Assembly (NCBI GenBank): GCA_946807835.1
Contig: OX327699.1
Span: forward strand, 25,842,014 to 25,906,013
Length of the DNA: 64,000 nucleotides
Source of the DNA: Ailanthus altissimus
Lineage: Eukaryota; Streptophyta; Magnoliopsida; Sapindales; Simaroubaceae
Direction: 5' to 3'
The notes under the pieces were generated by a model. It ran no database searches. It was not told the DNA's origin and saw nothing but the letters and a program-made list of their open reading frames with translations. A program made the position numbers and the translations under genes. Positions 38,312 to 49,240 of the stretch are shown here, one piece after another. The first letter of the stretch is position 1; each line of letters opens with the position of its first letter.

Positions 38312-38440
38312 GGATACATGGCCCCGGAGTATGCAATGGAAGGACTATTTTCAGTCAAATCAGATGTTTTCAGTTTCGGAGTTCTTATCCTAGAGATTAT
38401 AAGTGGGAGAAGGAATTCTGGATTTTACATTTACGAGCTT
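38312..38440 (+). pseudogene. Receptor-like kinase exon relic
   Basis: Right after an acceptor-like CAG (38308-38310), the sequence reads [11 protein letters not shown], then a [17 protein letters not shown] stretch and SGRRNSGFY. This is kinase subdomains VIII-IX as in cysteine-rich (DUF26) or S-domain receptor kinases, whose matching exon starts at the same point. It runs into stops after about 43 codons, and no other kinase exon lies nearby. It is an isolated captured exon. Confidence 0.85.
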
Positions 38441-38453
38441 TATATTTGATTAT

Positions 38454-38716
38454 AATTTTATGCTTCAGGATTCTTGCTCGTTCTCTAAGGTTGCTCATTA
38501 CTGACAAGCTCACCGAAATTACTATAAGGTTGATCAATGCGTAAATGATAAATCTTTCCTAACTATTCCCATGACTAACCTCTTCATAGCTACAAAGTTT
38601 ACTGAGTCAATTTTTGACAAAATTCAAAATTACCAGGTATTGGTCTATCATAGACTAATTCACATCTCATTGAAGATTGCATCACAAGCTGTAAATTCTA
38701 GCTTTCTATATTAAGA
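38454..38716. repeat. Direct repeat partner of 36656-36914
   Basis: This is the right copy of the 0.26-kb direct repeat. It begins a few bases after the stop of the kinase relic. No coding content. Confidence 0.9.
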
Positions 38717-39069
38717 TTAGGTAGGAAATCTCTCTTTTCCCCTACTAATTGTTAATTGACCATGTCATCTCTAGAAAAACAGTAAGGCCACCCTGCTGGG
38801 TCAATATCTTGACCAAGTATTTTCTGCTATGTCTACAAATTTTATCACTACCAGAAGCAGCTATGATGTTATTATCATCTTGTCCCAGCGTCAGAAAACC
38901 AACTAACCTCAATCCGTTTCCACTCTTTGCGTTATTTTAATATAAGCAAGAAAAATTTATCCTGGATTTCACACTAGAAAGAGCATTATATATGGATTCA
39001 CAGCCTTTCATCCATCAAAGCATCCTGTTACTCAAAAGTCATTTTGCAGCTTAGAACTTAATCTCTGCC

Positions 39070-39738
39070 ATGAGTTCCTCATCAATCTCACTCTTCTGGC
39101 TGCTATGCTGCCTGATAGTATTAATGATTCTCCCTTTCCCATCCCATTCAGCTGATCCTGATCCTTTACAGGACTTCTGTGTTGCAGATTTGAATGCCTC
39201 CATATCTCTCAATGGTTTTCCCTGCAAACCTGTTGGACAAGTAACTTCAGATGATTTTTTCTTCGATGGACTGAGCAAAGAGGGAAACACATCAACCATC
39301 TTTGGAGCAACGGTAACTCCAGCTAACGTTCTTGCGTTTCCAGGACTGAATACTCTCGGAATTTCAATGAACCGAGTGGATTTTGCCCCTGGTGGAGTCA
39401 ACCCACCTCATTCTCATCCTCGCGCAACTGAGTCCGGTATAATTATTGAAGGAAAGCTGCTTGTTGGATTCATATCAACTAACAATGTGTTTTACTCTAA
39501 AGTTTTGAGTGCTGGGCAGATGTTTGTTATTCCCAGAGGACTTGTTCACTTCCAGCGTAATGTTGGAGAGGAAAAGGCTCTCGCCTTCACTGCTTTCAAC
39601 AGTCACTTACCTGGCGCTGTGGTCGTTCCCACAACTCTATTTGCTTCAACACCTTCAATACCTAATGAAGTGTTAACCAAAGCCCTCCAAGTAGATGATT
39701 ATTTGATCAATACCATAAAATCCAAGCTCGGTTCTTGA
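39070..39738 (+). CDS. Germin-like protein
   Basis: A single uninterrupted frame of 222 aa, the usual germin-like length. Residues 1-27 form a secretion signal (hydrophobic core [14 protein letters not shown], cleavage near SHSA). The mature start DPDPLQDFC and later FPCKPV carry the two Cys that pair in germins. The cupin metal site is complete: [14 protein letters not shown] (two His and a Glu) and [10 protein letters not shown] (third His). NAS and NTS are possible N-glycosylation sites. Germin-like proteins are secreted, wall-associated manganese cupins, often with superoxide dismutase or other activity; the substrate here is not predictable. TESGIIIEG in place of the more usual TEIxxVLEG is a mild divergence. 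A decayed relative sits at 41.84-42.04 kb, so a small cluster once existed. Confidence 0.94.
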   Translation: MSSSSISLFWLLCCLIVLMILPFPSHSADPDPLQDFCVADLNASISLNGFPCKPVGQVTSDDFFFDGLSKEGNTSTIFGATVTPANVLAFPGLNTLGISMNRVDFAPGGVNPPHSHPRATESGIIIEGKLLVGFISTNNVFYSKVLSAGQMFVIPRGLVHFQRNVGEEKALAFTAFNSHLPGAVVVPTTLFASTPSIPNEVLTKALQVDDYLINTIKSKLGS

Positions 39739-39956
39739 GCAATTCTTATATGTATTTTGAAGATTGTGAAATAATGATGGGTTGGCACCCTTTACTATCT
39801 CAGATGTGATGTATAAGACATTTCTTTTATAATAATGCCAGTTTATAAAGTTGGTATTCCAACTATGTAATCGTAGCAATTCTCTTTATTTTATGTAATA
39901 AATATTGAATAAAGAAAAAACCGCTACTGTTAAATATTTATGAAGATGAAAGATCA

Positions 39957-40040
39957 ATACAATAAAATCCAAGTTTGGTTCTTGAGCAATTTTTAGATGT
40001 AGTTTGAAGATGGTGAGATGGTGAAATGGTGAATGGTTGA
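39957..40040 (+). repeat. Copy of the germin-like gene 3' end
   Basis: About 80 bp repeating 39708-39785, which spans the last codons, the stop codon and the start of the 3' UTR (shared ATAAAATCCAAG and GGTTCTTGAGCAATT). It is a local direct duplication 249 bp downstream and non-coding in this context. Confidence 0.88.
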
Positions 40041-40322
40041 CATACAACATGAATTAAAAATTAGAAATCAAATAAACTTTTAGTTCTTAATTTATGTTCC
40101 GGATTATCAATTCAGTAGTCATTTTTGGTGTTAAAAAAATGAAATGAAAATCCCGAGAAATATATTTAATACAGGTTTTAACTACAACATGTTGGTACTT
40201 TGAAAACTACAAGAATGTGAAGCATGAGAATTAGGTGAAGAAGTGTACTTTCAAAGAGAGTGCATTGCATTTTATGGGCACTGTTTGTTCCAATCGAAAG
40301 AACAAAGGCACTGTGACGAAGT

Positions 40323-41308
40323 ATGGCCGATTCCTATGGTCTTGCTTTTGATTATATATTGTCGGGATTGAGGTACAGTGATGATGAAGTTTCACGTCTG
40401 AAAAAAAAGAAAAAAGAAACACCAAGTGTTTGTTTAGGAAGAGAAAACTTCACTTGGTTCTTGATTTAGACCACACGCTACTTCACTCTAGGAAGGTTAA
40501 GAAGTTGGCGATTGAAGAGAAATATTTGAATGAGAAAGTTGATTCTCTGGCAAATATATCCAAGGGCAGTTTGTTCAAATTGCATGATGATGGTTTCTTG
40601 GTGAAGTTGAGGCCTTACGTACGGACTTTTCTTGAAGAAGCAAGAAACCCGTTTGAGATGTATGTATGCACGATGGGTTCTCGATGTTACGCCATGAAGG
40701 TTTCCAAGTTGCGGATTGTAAATACTTCAATTCTAGGATCATTGCAAGTGAAGGTTTCAAGGAAAGAGACAGAAAAGATCTTAATCTTGTAATGGGACAG
40801 GAAAATGGCATTGTTATTCTTGATGATACAGAAAGCGTGTGGAGTGGCCATTTCGAGAATTTGATAGCAGTGGGCAAATACGACTACTTCAAAGAAAGTA
40901 AAGATGCAAGCTTATTCTGTGGAGAAGGCTGACGAGAGTGAGAGTAATGGGGCATTAGCAAATATTCTTAGGGTTTTGAAAACACTGCATTGGGTGTTTT
41001 TTGACAATCCCGCCAACATCAATAGCGGAGGTGTTCGAAGTTAGTTGGCGAAAATTCGAGGTGGCATTCTCAGGGGGCTGTACTTCAGTGATGCGGAGGA
41101 GTTTCCTTTAATCTGGTCCAGGGAAGAAGAGATGGGAGCTGTATGCACAACAATAATTGACTCCTCAGTTGCACATGTAGTCTCATCAAATACACACTGA
41201 GGATTGTTGGTGTGCAGTGCAAGAGAGAAGCATTTGGTGCATCCAAGGTGGATCGACGCTGCCTATTTCCTTCGGCGCAGGCAGCCTGAAGATGCTTATT
41301 TTCCATGA
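40323..41308 (+). pseudogene. CPL4-like RNA polymerase II CTD phosphatase, broken
   Basis: The sequence encodes, in shifting frames, an FCP1-type phosphatase domain followed by a BRCT-like region. It shows RKRKLHLVLDLDHTLLHS with the DxDxT catalytic motif, LVKLRPYVRTFLEEA, MYVCTMGSR, YFNSRIIASE and IVILDDTESVW, then a tail with LRVLKTLHWVFFDNPANI and HPRWIDAAYF. Such enzymes dephosphorylate the RNA polymerase II C-terminal domain in the nucleus. Frameshifts occur near 40.40-40.43 kb (at a poly-A run) and 40.69 kb, and there are several stops after 40929. It lacks introns, which suits a retrocopy or an intron-poor CPL4-like gene; no poly-A tail was found. The name is by recognition of motifs, not by alignment. 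Confidence 0.82.
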
Positions 41309-41839
41309 ACAGTGAAGAATTTTGTAGTTCCACGCTTAAGCTATTCTTTGATTGTTTGCTATGTATTAAGTTTAATAAAATTGTTGATGATTTTACCACG
41401 TTACTTGATGTTTCACATTCAATCAAAAATGTAGCAGCAATTCTTTACTTGATTACAATTAATAAAGTTAAAAGCAATTTTCAATTTTCATGCTTCCTGA
41501 TTTTGTTTCGACTTTCCAGTTTCTGTATTGAACAAGTTTCTTTTTGTATTTCGATGATGAAGTATGCATGAAATGATGAAAGTATCTTTCATTGTATATG
41601 GAATGATAAAATTGGAAATAATCTGCTTATATCGATTCTCTATTGAGCTTACTGCTTTTGTTATGCATTTGTGCTGTTGTCTCCACTTCAGATTATGGAT
41701 GAATATCTTATACTAATGGTGTCGTGCTGCTGCATGAATCACTCGAAATGGCACACTAAAGGAAGATACTAGATATTGTAAAACTATTCCCATAAATTTC
41801 ATCCTTGTTGCCGCTAATGGTATTCTTGTTTACTTGATG

Positions 41840-42036
41840 CAATAGTTAATTTTGATGATTTTTTCTCCAATGGGATGAGCAAAGACGAATGCTTAATAAA
41901 TAATCTTGGACTGAGTGATTGCAGCTGATACTCTCACATGTCCTGGATCTGAAAACATTAAGCATTTCTATAAACTTCCATTCGTATTTGCCCCTAGATT
42001 CGGCCGCCAGCGTCTACGATAGGTGGTCAGGCGACA
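41840..42036 (+). pseudogene. Germin-like relic
   Basis: A degenerate stretch follows the functional gene's middle: NFDDFFSNGMSK parallels [11 protein letters not shown], and DNA after it parallels the [20 protein letters not shown] segment with indels and frame changes (shared GATGATTTTTTCT, GGGATGAGCAAAGA, TTTGCCCCTRG). No signal peptide or C-terminal half is left. It is the remnant of a tandem germin-like copy. Confidence 0.72.
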
Positions 42037-42446
42037 CTTATTTTGTGTTACTTTGAGGTTTTGATTGCTGGGACCCTTTGTTATGTTCCACATTTCTCTC
42101 ACTCATACTAGGTGATTATTCATTATCATTGTTATTTTTTTATCTCATGAAGTTGATTCATTAAAATTTCTTTAACACAATGCTTCTCTGAAAGAGTTCA
42201 AGAACTGAATTCACTGTAGACAATTTTGTTTAAAACCTGAACAAAAAAGAATAGAGTACAGAGTCTCCAGTCTGACGATACATATAAAGATGAGATGCGT
42301 TTTCTACAAATGATTAGATAATACAAACTTAAGAATGGTTTTGCATGTAAAAAGAAACAAATAGCAACTCTCCCCTGAGATAGACAAATCAGACAACTAA
42401 ACTTGCTGCTTAATCAACCAACAATGCCAAGGAGGGTCATCTAACA

Positions 42447-45210
42447 TTATGTTGCTCTTTCAAAACTTCCACCACTCTGCATATGCAGCCATTCGGTTTG
42501 TGATCCTTGAGCATACTCCCTTGCTGCTTGTGAGCTAAAAACCATTCCAGCAGCATCAAATGGCGGTGCACCAAGCTAAAATACCAGAAGAAAGGAGTAG
42601 TTTTAGAGCACAGATTTTCCGAGAAAACTTGTATGTATTATTGTACATAGTTGAATTAAAAAGAAAACATTAGGATAAGGGATATTTGAACTACGTTTTT
42701 ATAAAATCAAATTTCATAATCTAAAAGACTTGTGATTTGTTTTTCTTCTAGAGGAAGATATAGAGATAACCCTAACCTCACAGAGAGGCAGCATGAAAAA
42801 AATAAAGTTTTTAGATGCTTTGAAGTCTAAAACAGTCAAATAAAAACATCTTGGTACGGTTTATCAATAGATTTCATAATGATGAAAATGTTTAATGTTC
42901 ACTTAGCATGGACAGGCTCATTCCAAGGAGTTGCTCAATCGCTAACTCCCTCAGAAACCACCAACCAAACCTCCAAAGGATCCAATGTTAAAATGGTCAT
43001 AGGAGCATCTAACTAACATATTATATCCTCAAGTTTAATAAACTACTAAATCTTAGGTCTAGCAGTAGTCCACAGTTTCAATCCCAGTGCACGCACACTC
43101 AAATGTGACCTAAGGATTTCTAGGTGAAAAGAATGTTATTGATAGACTTACATCTTTTGGATGAAATCCTTCAAAGGTAGGGTTCAAGCTCATCCTTGAA
43201 TTGACGGCTTCTAACTTCATCGACAGGAACTGCAAGAGTAAAATCATATGGAATAAATTGAGGTTCTATAACATAAAGAAGAAAAATACCAAAAATGGCC
43301 ATAGACGTATAAGGGGGTAGATTCATACCTCAACCTGCCGCTGCAATGACTGGATGTAATTAATTATTTCATCAAGAACAAGTGCTTTTCCAATAACCTG
43401 ATTGTGAGTAAAGTACATCAATATATTAAGAGATCACAGTAGGAACTTGAATAAAATAAACAACAAAGAGGAGGTGCTTAATTTATAAAATTTCTTCCTA
43501 AGGCTAAATAATATAGAATTACAGCATGACCTTAAAATTCTGGCAAGAAAATTAACTGAACAACATTACATACCTTATTACATCCAGGGACCAGATCTTG
43601 TAGAATCATCATCCTCTCGCTAATTTTTTCTCTTCTAGCCTGCATAAAAAAAGAGTATGTTATGCAGTATGTTTACAAATTGAATAAAGTATACTACTTA
43701 CCATCCTACCTTTATAATAGAAGAGCCAAGAAAAGTAGAGAAAAGTTCTTATAAAAAAGAAGTGATAACAATTTCCCATCTATTGGTATCAATGGTTTAT
43801 TAACCACGTGAAAGCCTTATTATTAATTCAGAAACGGCAGAACGATTAATAATTGAAAAGTGACGACGACTGAAGCAAATTACTCTCTCTGCTAGACTAT
43901 GGCTATCAGTAGCTTGGCCCCTTCTTGCTCTGACATGAATGTAGTCTTTAGGCGGCTCTGAAGGTTTACTGCTTTGTTCTGCTGGCTTGTTACCAGCAGC
44001 AGAACTTGCTTCCGCTTCAGCTTTTAAACCACCATTTTCATTTTTTGATCCTGATGTTTTCCTCCGTTTACCATTTGAGTCATTCTGCAACAAACAAAAG
44101 ATATGGCTCCATAATCAAAATACAGAATCAAAAGATAATATGAACATAGACACAACCCACATTTCGTTTTATCTGAACTCGTATCAAGGGATATTATTTT
44201 TCCCATGTTATTTGAATATTCACATCTGAAGAAGTACAAAGGCCCTAATTTTGAGAAACCATCCTGATATCTAAGGATAAAAATAAAATACATGTTTCTT
44301 TCCTTCTCCTTTTCAGTTGTTAATTATGAAAACTATAAAGGAACTAAAATTCCAGAAAGAGTTCTCATAAACAAATCAATATTCAAAGCCGAAAAACTAG
44401 CCTTTCTTTTCGTTTACTTTCCTTGATTTACTCAGAAGCCAAATAGCAAGGAAATAATAACCAGTTCTAATCTCACATCTTTAAGAGTTCAATCATTTGG
44501 AACCTTTAGAAAGACAAGAAATCCCCCCAGTCAACTGAGTATAACACAACTAATTGTGCGTTCCATGAACTCAAAAACCAAATCAACACCAAACCGTTAT
44601 CAGAAAATTTCCTTTTTCCTCTATTTTCCTTAATATTGGGCTCAAATTCCCTAGGATTCAAGTAGATTAGCCACAAACAAAAGGTATACCAAAATCAATC
44701 TTCAATTATATCCCAAGTAAGCCTCAATAAATTTTCGTATGTTCCCTTTGTCTCTCTCTCTCTCTCTCAACTTAAATCTAATCAAAACAAAATACATCCA
44801 TTGAAATTTTATGTTTCTTTTCCTTCCATCAATCAAACATGTTCAAACCGCCGCTTAAAAAATACATAAATAAATAAATAAATTGAAAGCAAAAACAACA
44901 AAATTAGACTTACCAAGTCATTGGCACTGGTAGTAGTAGAAAGCATCTTAGAAGATTCATCTTCAGAGCTCAAATCCCTTCTCTTCCTTCCAGACCCACC
45001 ACCACCACTCTGCTCCGTGATCGTTGATTCCTCCACCGACGCGTCTCTGGGACCCGAACTCTCCCCGAACCCGTGACCCATATTGCCCATTCGGAGCCCC
45101 ACATCACCAGCACCGCCACCGTTGATTGGATAAGGCCAAATCTCCGCCAAACTGTAGGAAGATGGGTTGGCTGCAGAGAAAGATGACTCGTTTACTAGCG
45201 GAGGATCCAT
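42447..45210 (-). CDS. bHLH79: bHLH transcription factor, bHLH79 type
   Basis: Six exons: 45210-44914, 44084-43884, 43639-43574, 43397-43329, 43229-43152, 42575-42447; all phase 0 and GT-AG, total 279 aa. The N-terminus [19 protein letters not shown] and the end TEWLHMQ match my memory of Arabidopsis bHLH79. The basic region is [16 protein letters not shown] followed by [10 protein letters not shown] (His, Glu and Arg for E-box contact present), then the helix-loop-helix [35 protein letters not shown]. The acidic/Ser-rich segment before the bHLH is a typical disordered activation region. It is a nuclear dimerising DNA-binding protein of the BEE/CIB-like subgroup; the exact process it controls cannot be read here. 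Exon 2 has been copied to 36.9-37.6 kb. Confidence 0.95.
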
Positions 45211-48200
45211 TTCAAATGACCCAAGTTCATATATAATTTTTTTTTTACAAAAAAAGGTGTGAATCCGGTTTTGGATTCGGATCCGGGAATTGAGGGCCTC
45301 AAATGGATGAGTTAAGAGTTCGTTTTTCAGAGAGCGGAGAAAGTTAGTTAGTGAGTGAGAGAGAGTGAGGTTTAGTGAGTCGATGGGGTTTATTTAAGAA
45401 GTTGGGATTAAGAGAGAGAAAGTGAAGGTTTTTGTTTTTGTGAAGTTGATGGACAGAGAAAGCAAAGAGACAGACTCACTGTAAGGCTGATGAAGAAGCT
45501 TAAGTGATTTTCTTTTCTTTTCTAATTTTTGGGGGGTGCGCACTGTTCACCCATGCGCTCTCTAGTTTTTACCGATTCTTTCTTTTTTGAGTTTGATATT
45601 ACCTACTTCTTTAAGTATGTTATTGATGAACTTTTGCCCAGTTAATTGTTTTTCCTTATTTTTAACAATATTTCATTAGTTCCAAGGAAAATTTTAAATT
45701 CTTTTTTTTTTTGACCTTTTTGTTAAATTTGGATATCATCATCTTTAATAAAAATAAATACCTAAATTTTAAAATAACATAATAAATAATTATTATTTAA
45801 GTTCTACCTGCAAAATATTTTACGTCTCAATCGATGTCACTGAGTTATATAATTTTCGAGTAAAAATCTTGAGTGAATTATAAATATGATTGTTTTTTAA
45901 CTTAAGAAATTCAATAATGGTGGAAAGGGAAATTTTTTATAAAAAACAAATAGCATAATGAGTGCGCAGTGCGCATACGGTGCTTTTAAGACAATACCTT
46001 TTCGCTTGCAGTGTAATTGAGTGAGGTTTTCTCGGAGGATCTATATGAAGCAATATTATAAACAACCTCGAGAATATATGAATTACTATAATCGCGCTAT
46101 TAACATAACACGTGTTCGAATGGCTGATTCCAAATACTTCCTGATTAAAGGGTCAGCGAGTAGATTGTTTAGATATAGCCGAGAACGTATAGAAGGTAGG
46201 AAAATGGGAGTCATGGGATCACGCGCCGCAAGTACAGTGTACAAAGATGGGAAGGCACACACCCGGTTCACCTTGTCCTTTTATACAAATATCTCTCATA
46301 TCATTAATGGATGATTAATTAATAATTTTATTTTTAAAAAAATAAAAAGATTCTTTTTAATGTTATATCAATCTACAGCTATATATTCATGAGAAATCTA
46401 TCGCAATATAAATAATAATATATATTACAGCGTAGTTTATAAATTTAAACTGAAAAAATATCAAATTTATTTCAATAAAAATTATAAGTATCTACCTCTA
46501 TCTATATATAAAAAGGAATTTAAACCTTATTCCTCAAATTACAAGTTAAGGTTATCCACCGCTTAAACAATGGGCCATGGGCAAAAAGATAATTAACTAA
46601 TTTATGTCTTTTCAAACAATTTAATGTACCACAAATTTTAACCCGAAAAAGGAAAAAGCGAAAGAATCTGGCGTGTGATTAATTTAATTGATAAGGAAAG
46701 AGTAGAGTTGAAAATTTATTTGGATGATATGATGTTGTTTACATTCCTTATTATATTCCTTACATGTAAGGTGGACGTAGCTATTTGAAGCAAATTTTAT
46801 GTGAATTGACATTTGAATTTGGTTAAGTTTTGCATTGGGGCAATCACTTTCTCAAAGATTATGGGGAGCCAAATCTTTTCCTAAGCAAGCATCCTTTTTA
46901 TTAAATCAAAACATGAGTTGCGGATAATGACAGTCTAACTATGAAATTATTGCTTGGACCTCTTTTTTACTACAGCCTTTTATGAGTTATTTCAATTCAA
47001 TCAAAACACCTCATCACCTTTGATCATAATCATAAAAACAAGGATGATTTTTGTTTTGTCAGTAGATTTTGAATTACAAATACATCAACAGTTGAGATAA
47101 GCTTTCAGTTTTAAGGCATCATCGATCAATGATTCAATCACAACTGCCTGCCCAATGCCTAACCTTGTCTATTTTATATGGATATATTCTTGCTTGTCAC
47201 GAGATTAAAAACTGAAAGAAACACAATTGTCATACATTGCGCCTAACTTGCCTATCAAAAAATTGTACGCTTGGCTAAGCAAATGCAACCAATCACTAAG
47301 AAAGCCTCTTGTTTCCATGCCCTAAAAGAAGCCATCGATTATGGGGATGGTTTCCAAACATCATGTGCCTAATTATTCTAGTCTTTTCTAGAGTCAAGAG
47401 TAAGTGGGGATTTGCATTGACATTGCCTTTATTCTCTTCTTAACTGGGATTTAAAAACGTGCTCAAAAACTTTCGTTTTTTGGTACGGGGACGTTAATAT
47501 TTTGGCTTGTAATATATATATGTCACATCTCGTCCCCCTCATCCTCATGCAAAATTTAACATGCTAGTCATCGCTAAAGCGATGTTCCTCTACCTCTTTG
47601 TAAATTATCATTCTTACGTCGATGTATGATGTATCATGTTTTAATACATATACATAGGAAGAGGATAGGAATCTTTTCAGGCTTTTTGCTCAATATTTAT
47701 TAGTGCAAACCATGGTAATTAAAATTTAATTCTATTAATGTACCCCCCCCCCCCAAAAAAAAGTGATCAGGAAACTGCTGAGTACCTTTTATTTAAATGT
47801 ATTGTGTGAACGTGAAATGAAGAATAACTTTGGATAAACTAAAAAAATGAAAGTGCCTTTTATTTAAGCCAGAGATAAAAGGATGGTTTCAGAGTTCACT
47901 TTCATTGCCAACGGAGATGCGTCCCTTAGCCTAACTAGTGTTGGTAGAAAGTTCACGTCTTGTGAAACGTTTCGAGGATGAATGGAAATTTCTAGATTAT
48001 GTTCTCTTTCTCCGGAATTAGTTGGGATCTACAGGATACAAAAAAGGTTGAAGAGTTTGTATTTACGCATGGACTTGCGACAAGTAGTTAGGTTGATCTG
48101 TAAGTGGAAGGATAGACGTTTCTTAGTTTTAGTAAGAAGAGGAGAGAACTTGTTTTCAGAAAGTGAATGATCAGTTGTTTGGGCTCTCACTTGAATACTG

Positions 48201-49240
48201 CACAAACAAAAAGCACTGGCTGGGGCTAGCATGGCTCTATACCAGGCTCAGGCTTTAGATTCAAATAGCTTGGGGGTTGTTTCATAAAGCCCAATTCGTT
48301 AAACTTCAGACAAGAATGTAAGACACGGCATGGAATGGTTGCCAGATGTCCGGTGTTTATATAATGGGCATAGAAAAGCAAATAGAGCTGACCCCAGAAA
48401 GAAACAGAGGCAGATGTCCCACTCCTTGATTGAGGGGAGGCCCCATTGTTCAGGCTTAGTAAATAATTTGGGGGCCAGACCCTGTCAAAAAGTGCTTGCT
48501 TATAATCTTTTCCACTAAAATCAGATGATACAGGATCAATTAAATTTTTTTTCTTTCCAGAAACTAGTTTACGTGATCTGTTTGGACCCCTCCTTTTGGT
48601 TGATCAAACGAAAAGAATGAAGGCAATTGATTGATTTATTCGAATTTTGAGATCAATTCACTTAATAAAAACCTGATCAAATTTGAGAAATCTCCATCTT
48701 ATCATTGATTGAGGACTGCATACACTATAAAATGCCTAGAAATGCACAACCACGAGGTTCTGGGTTTCTGGCCAAGGACATACACACACTCACAAGTCAT
48801 AAAAAGAGCTGTTATGAAGCTTGCACTGCTACTGATAACCTTTCGTTTGGAAGGGCAGCAAATACAGCTAAAATTTTGCATCATAAAAGGAGAGGGACAA
48901 CCCTGTATGCTATAAACAACAGCATCTCCTAAATTTGCCAGTCAAATGAAGGTTGGACCTGCATGCCAGTAAAATCATTAGTGCCAAAAATAAATGACCT
49001 TGCAGGACATGACCCCTGTACTCAGAAATAAAACGTGAAATTATTGACCTAGCGATGAGAGCATGTCTCCCTCTCTTTCGTTAGTGAGGACTGAGGATCC
49101 TGCTAGTCCGGTGATCAACCACAGCACGCCACATTCCACTCCAATGACCCGTGAAATTAAAGCAACACTGCTCTATTATGTTCGTCCTATGCCACTAATT
49201 AATCCGTGTGTAATGAAACTTCACCCTCGGAATAACAGAC
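45211..49240. other. bHLH79 upstream region and long spacer
   Basis: The bHLH79 leader lies just after 45210 and contains a GAGAGAG-rich pyrimidine/purine tract (about 45356-45420). The rest to 49240 has no gene I can support. Open frames at 46021-46314 and 47982-48170 lack domains. A C13/A9 tract lies at about 47743-47763. A moderately GC-rich block at 48300-49200 is not recognisable. Confidence 0.5.

Noticed and set aside
41305..41571. 88-codon frame after the CPL4-like relic
   Set aside because: AT-rich 3' sequence, hydrophobic low-complexity translation and no family signs.
46021..46314. 97-codon plus-strand frame
   Set aside because: No similarity recognised, embedded in AT-rich spacer and without gene context.
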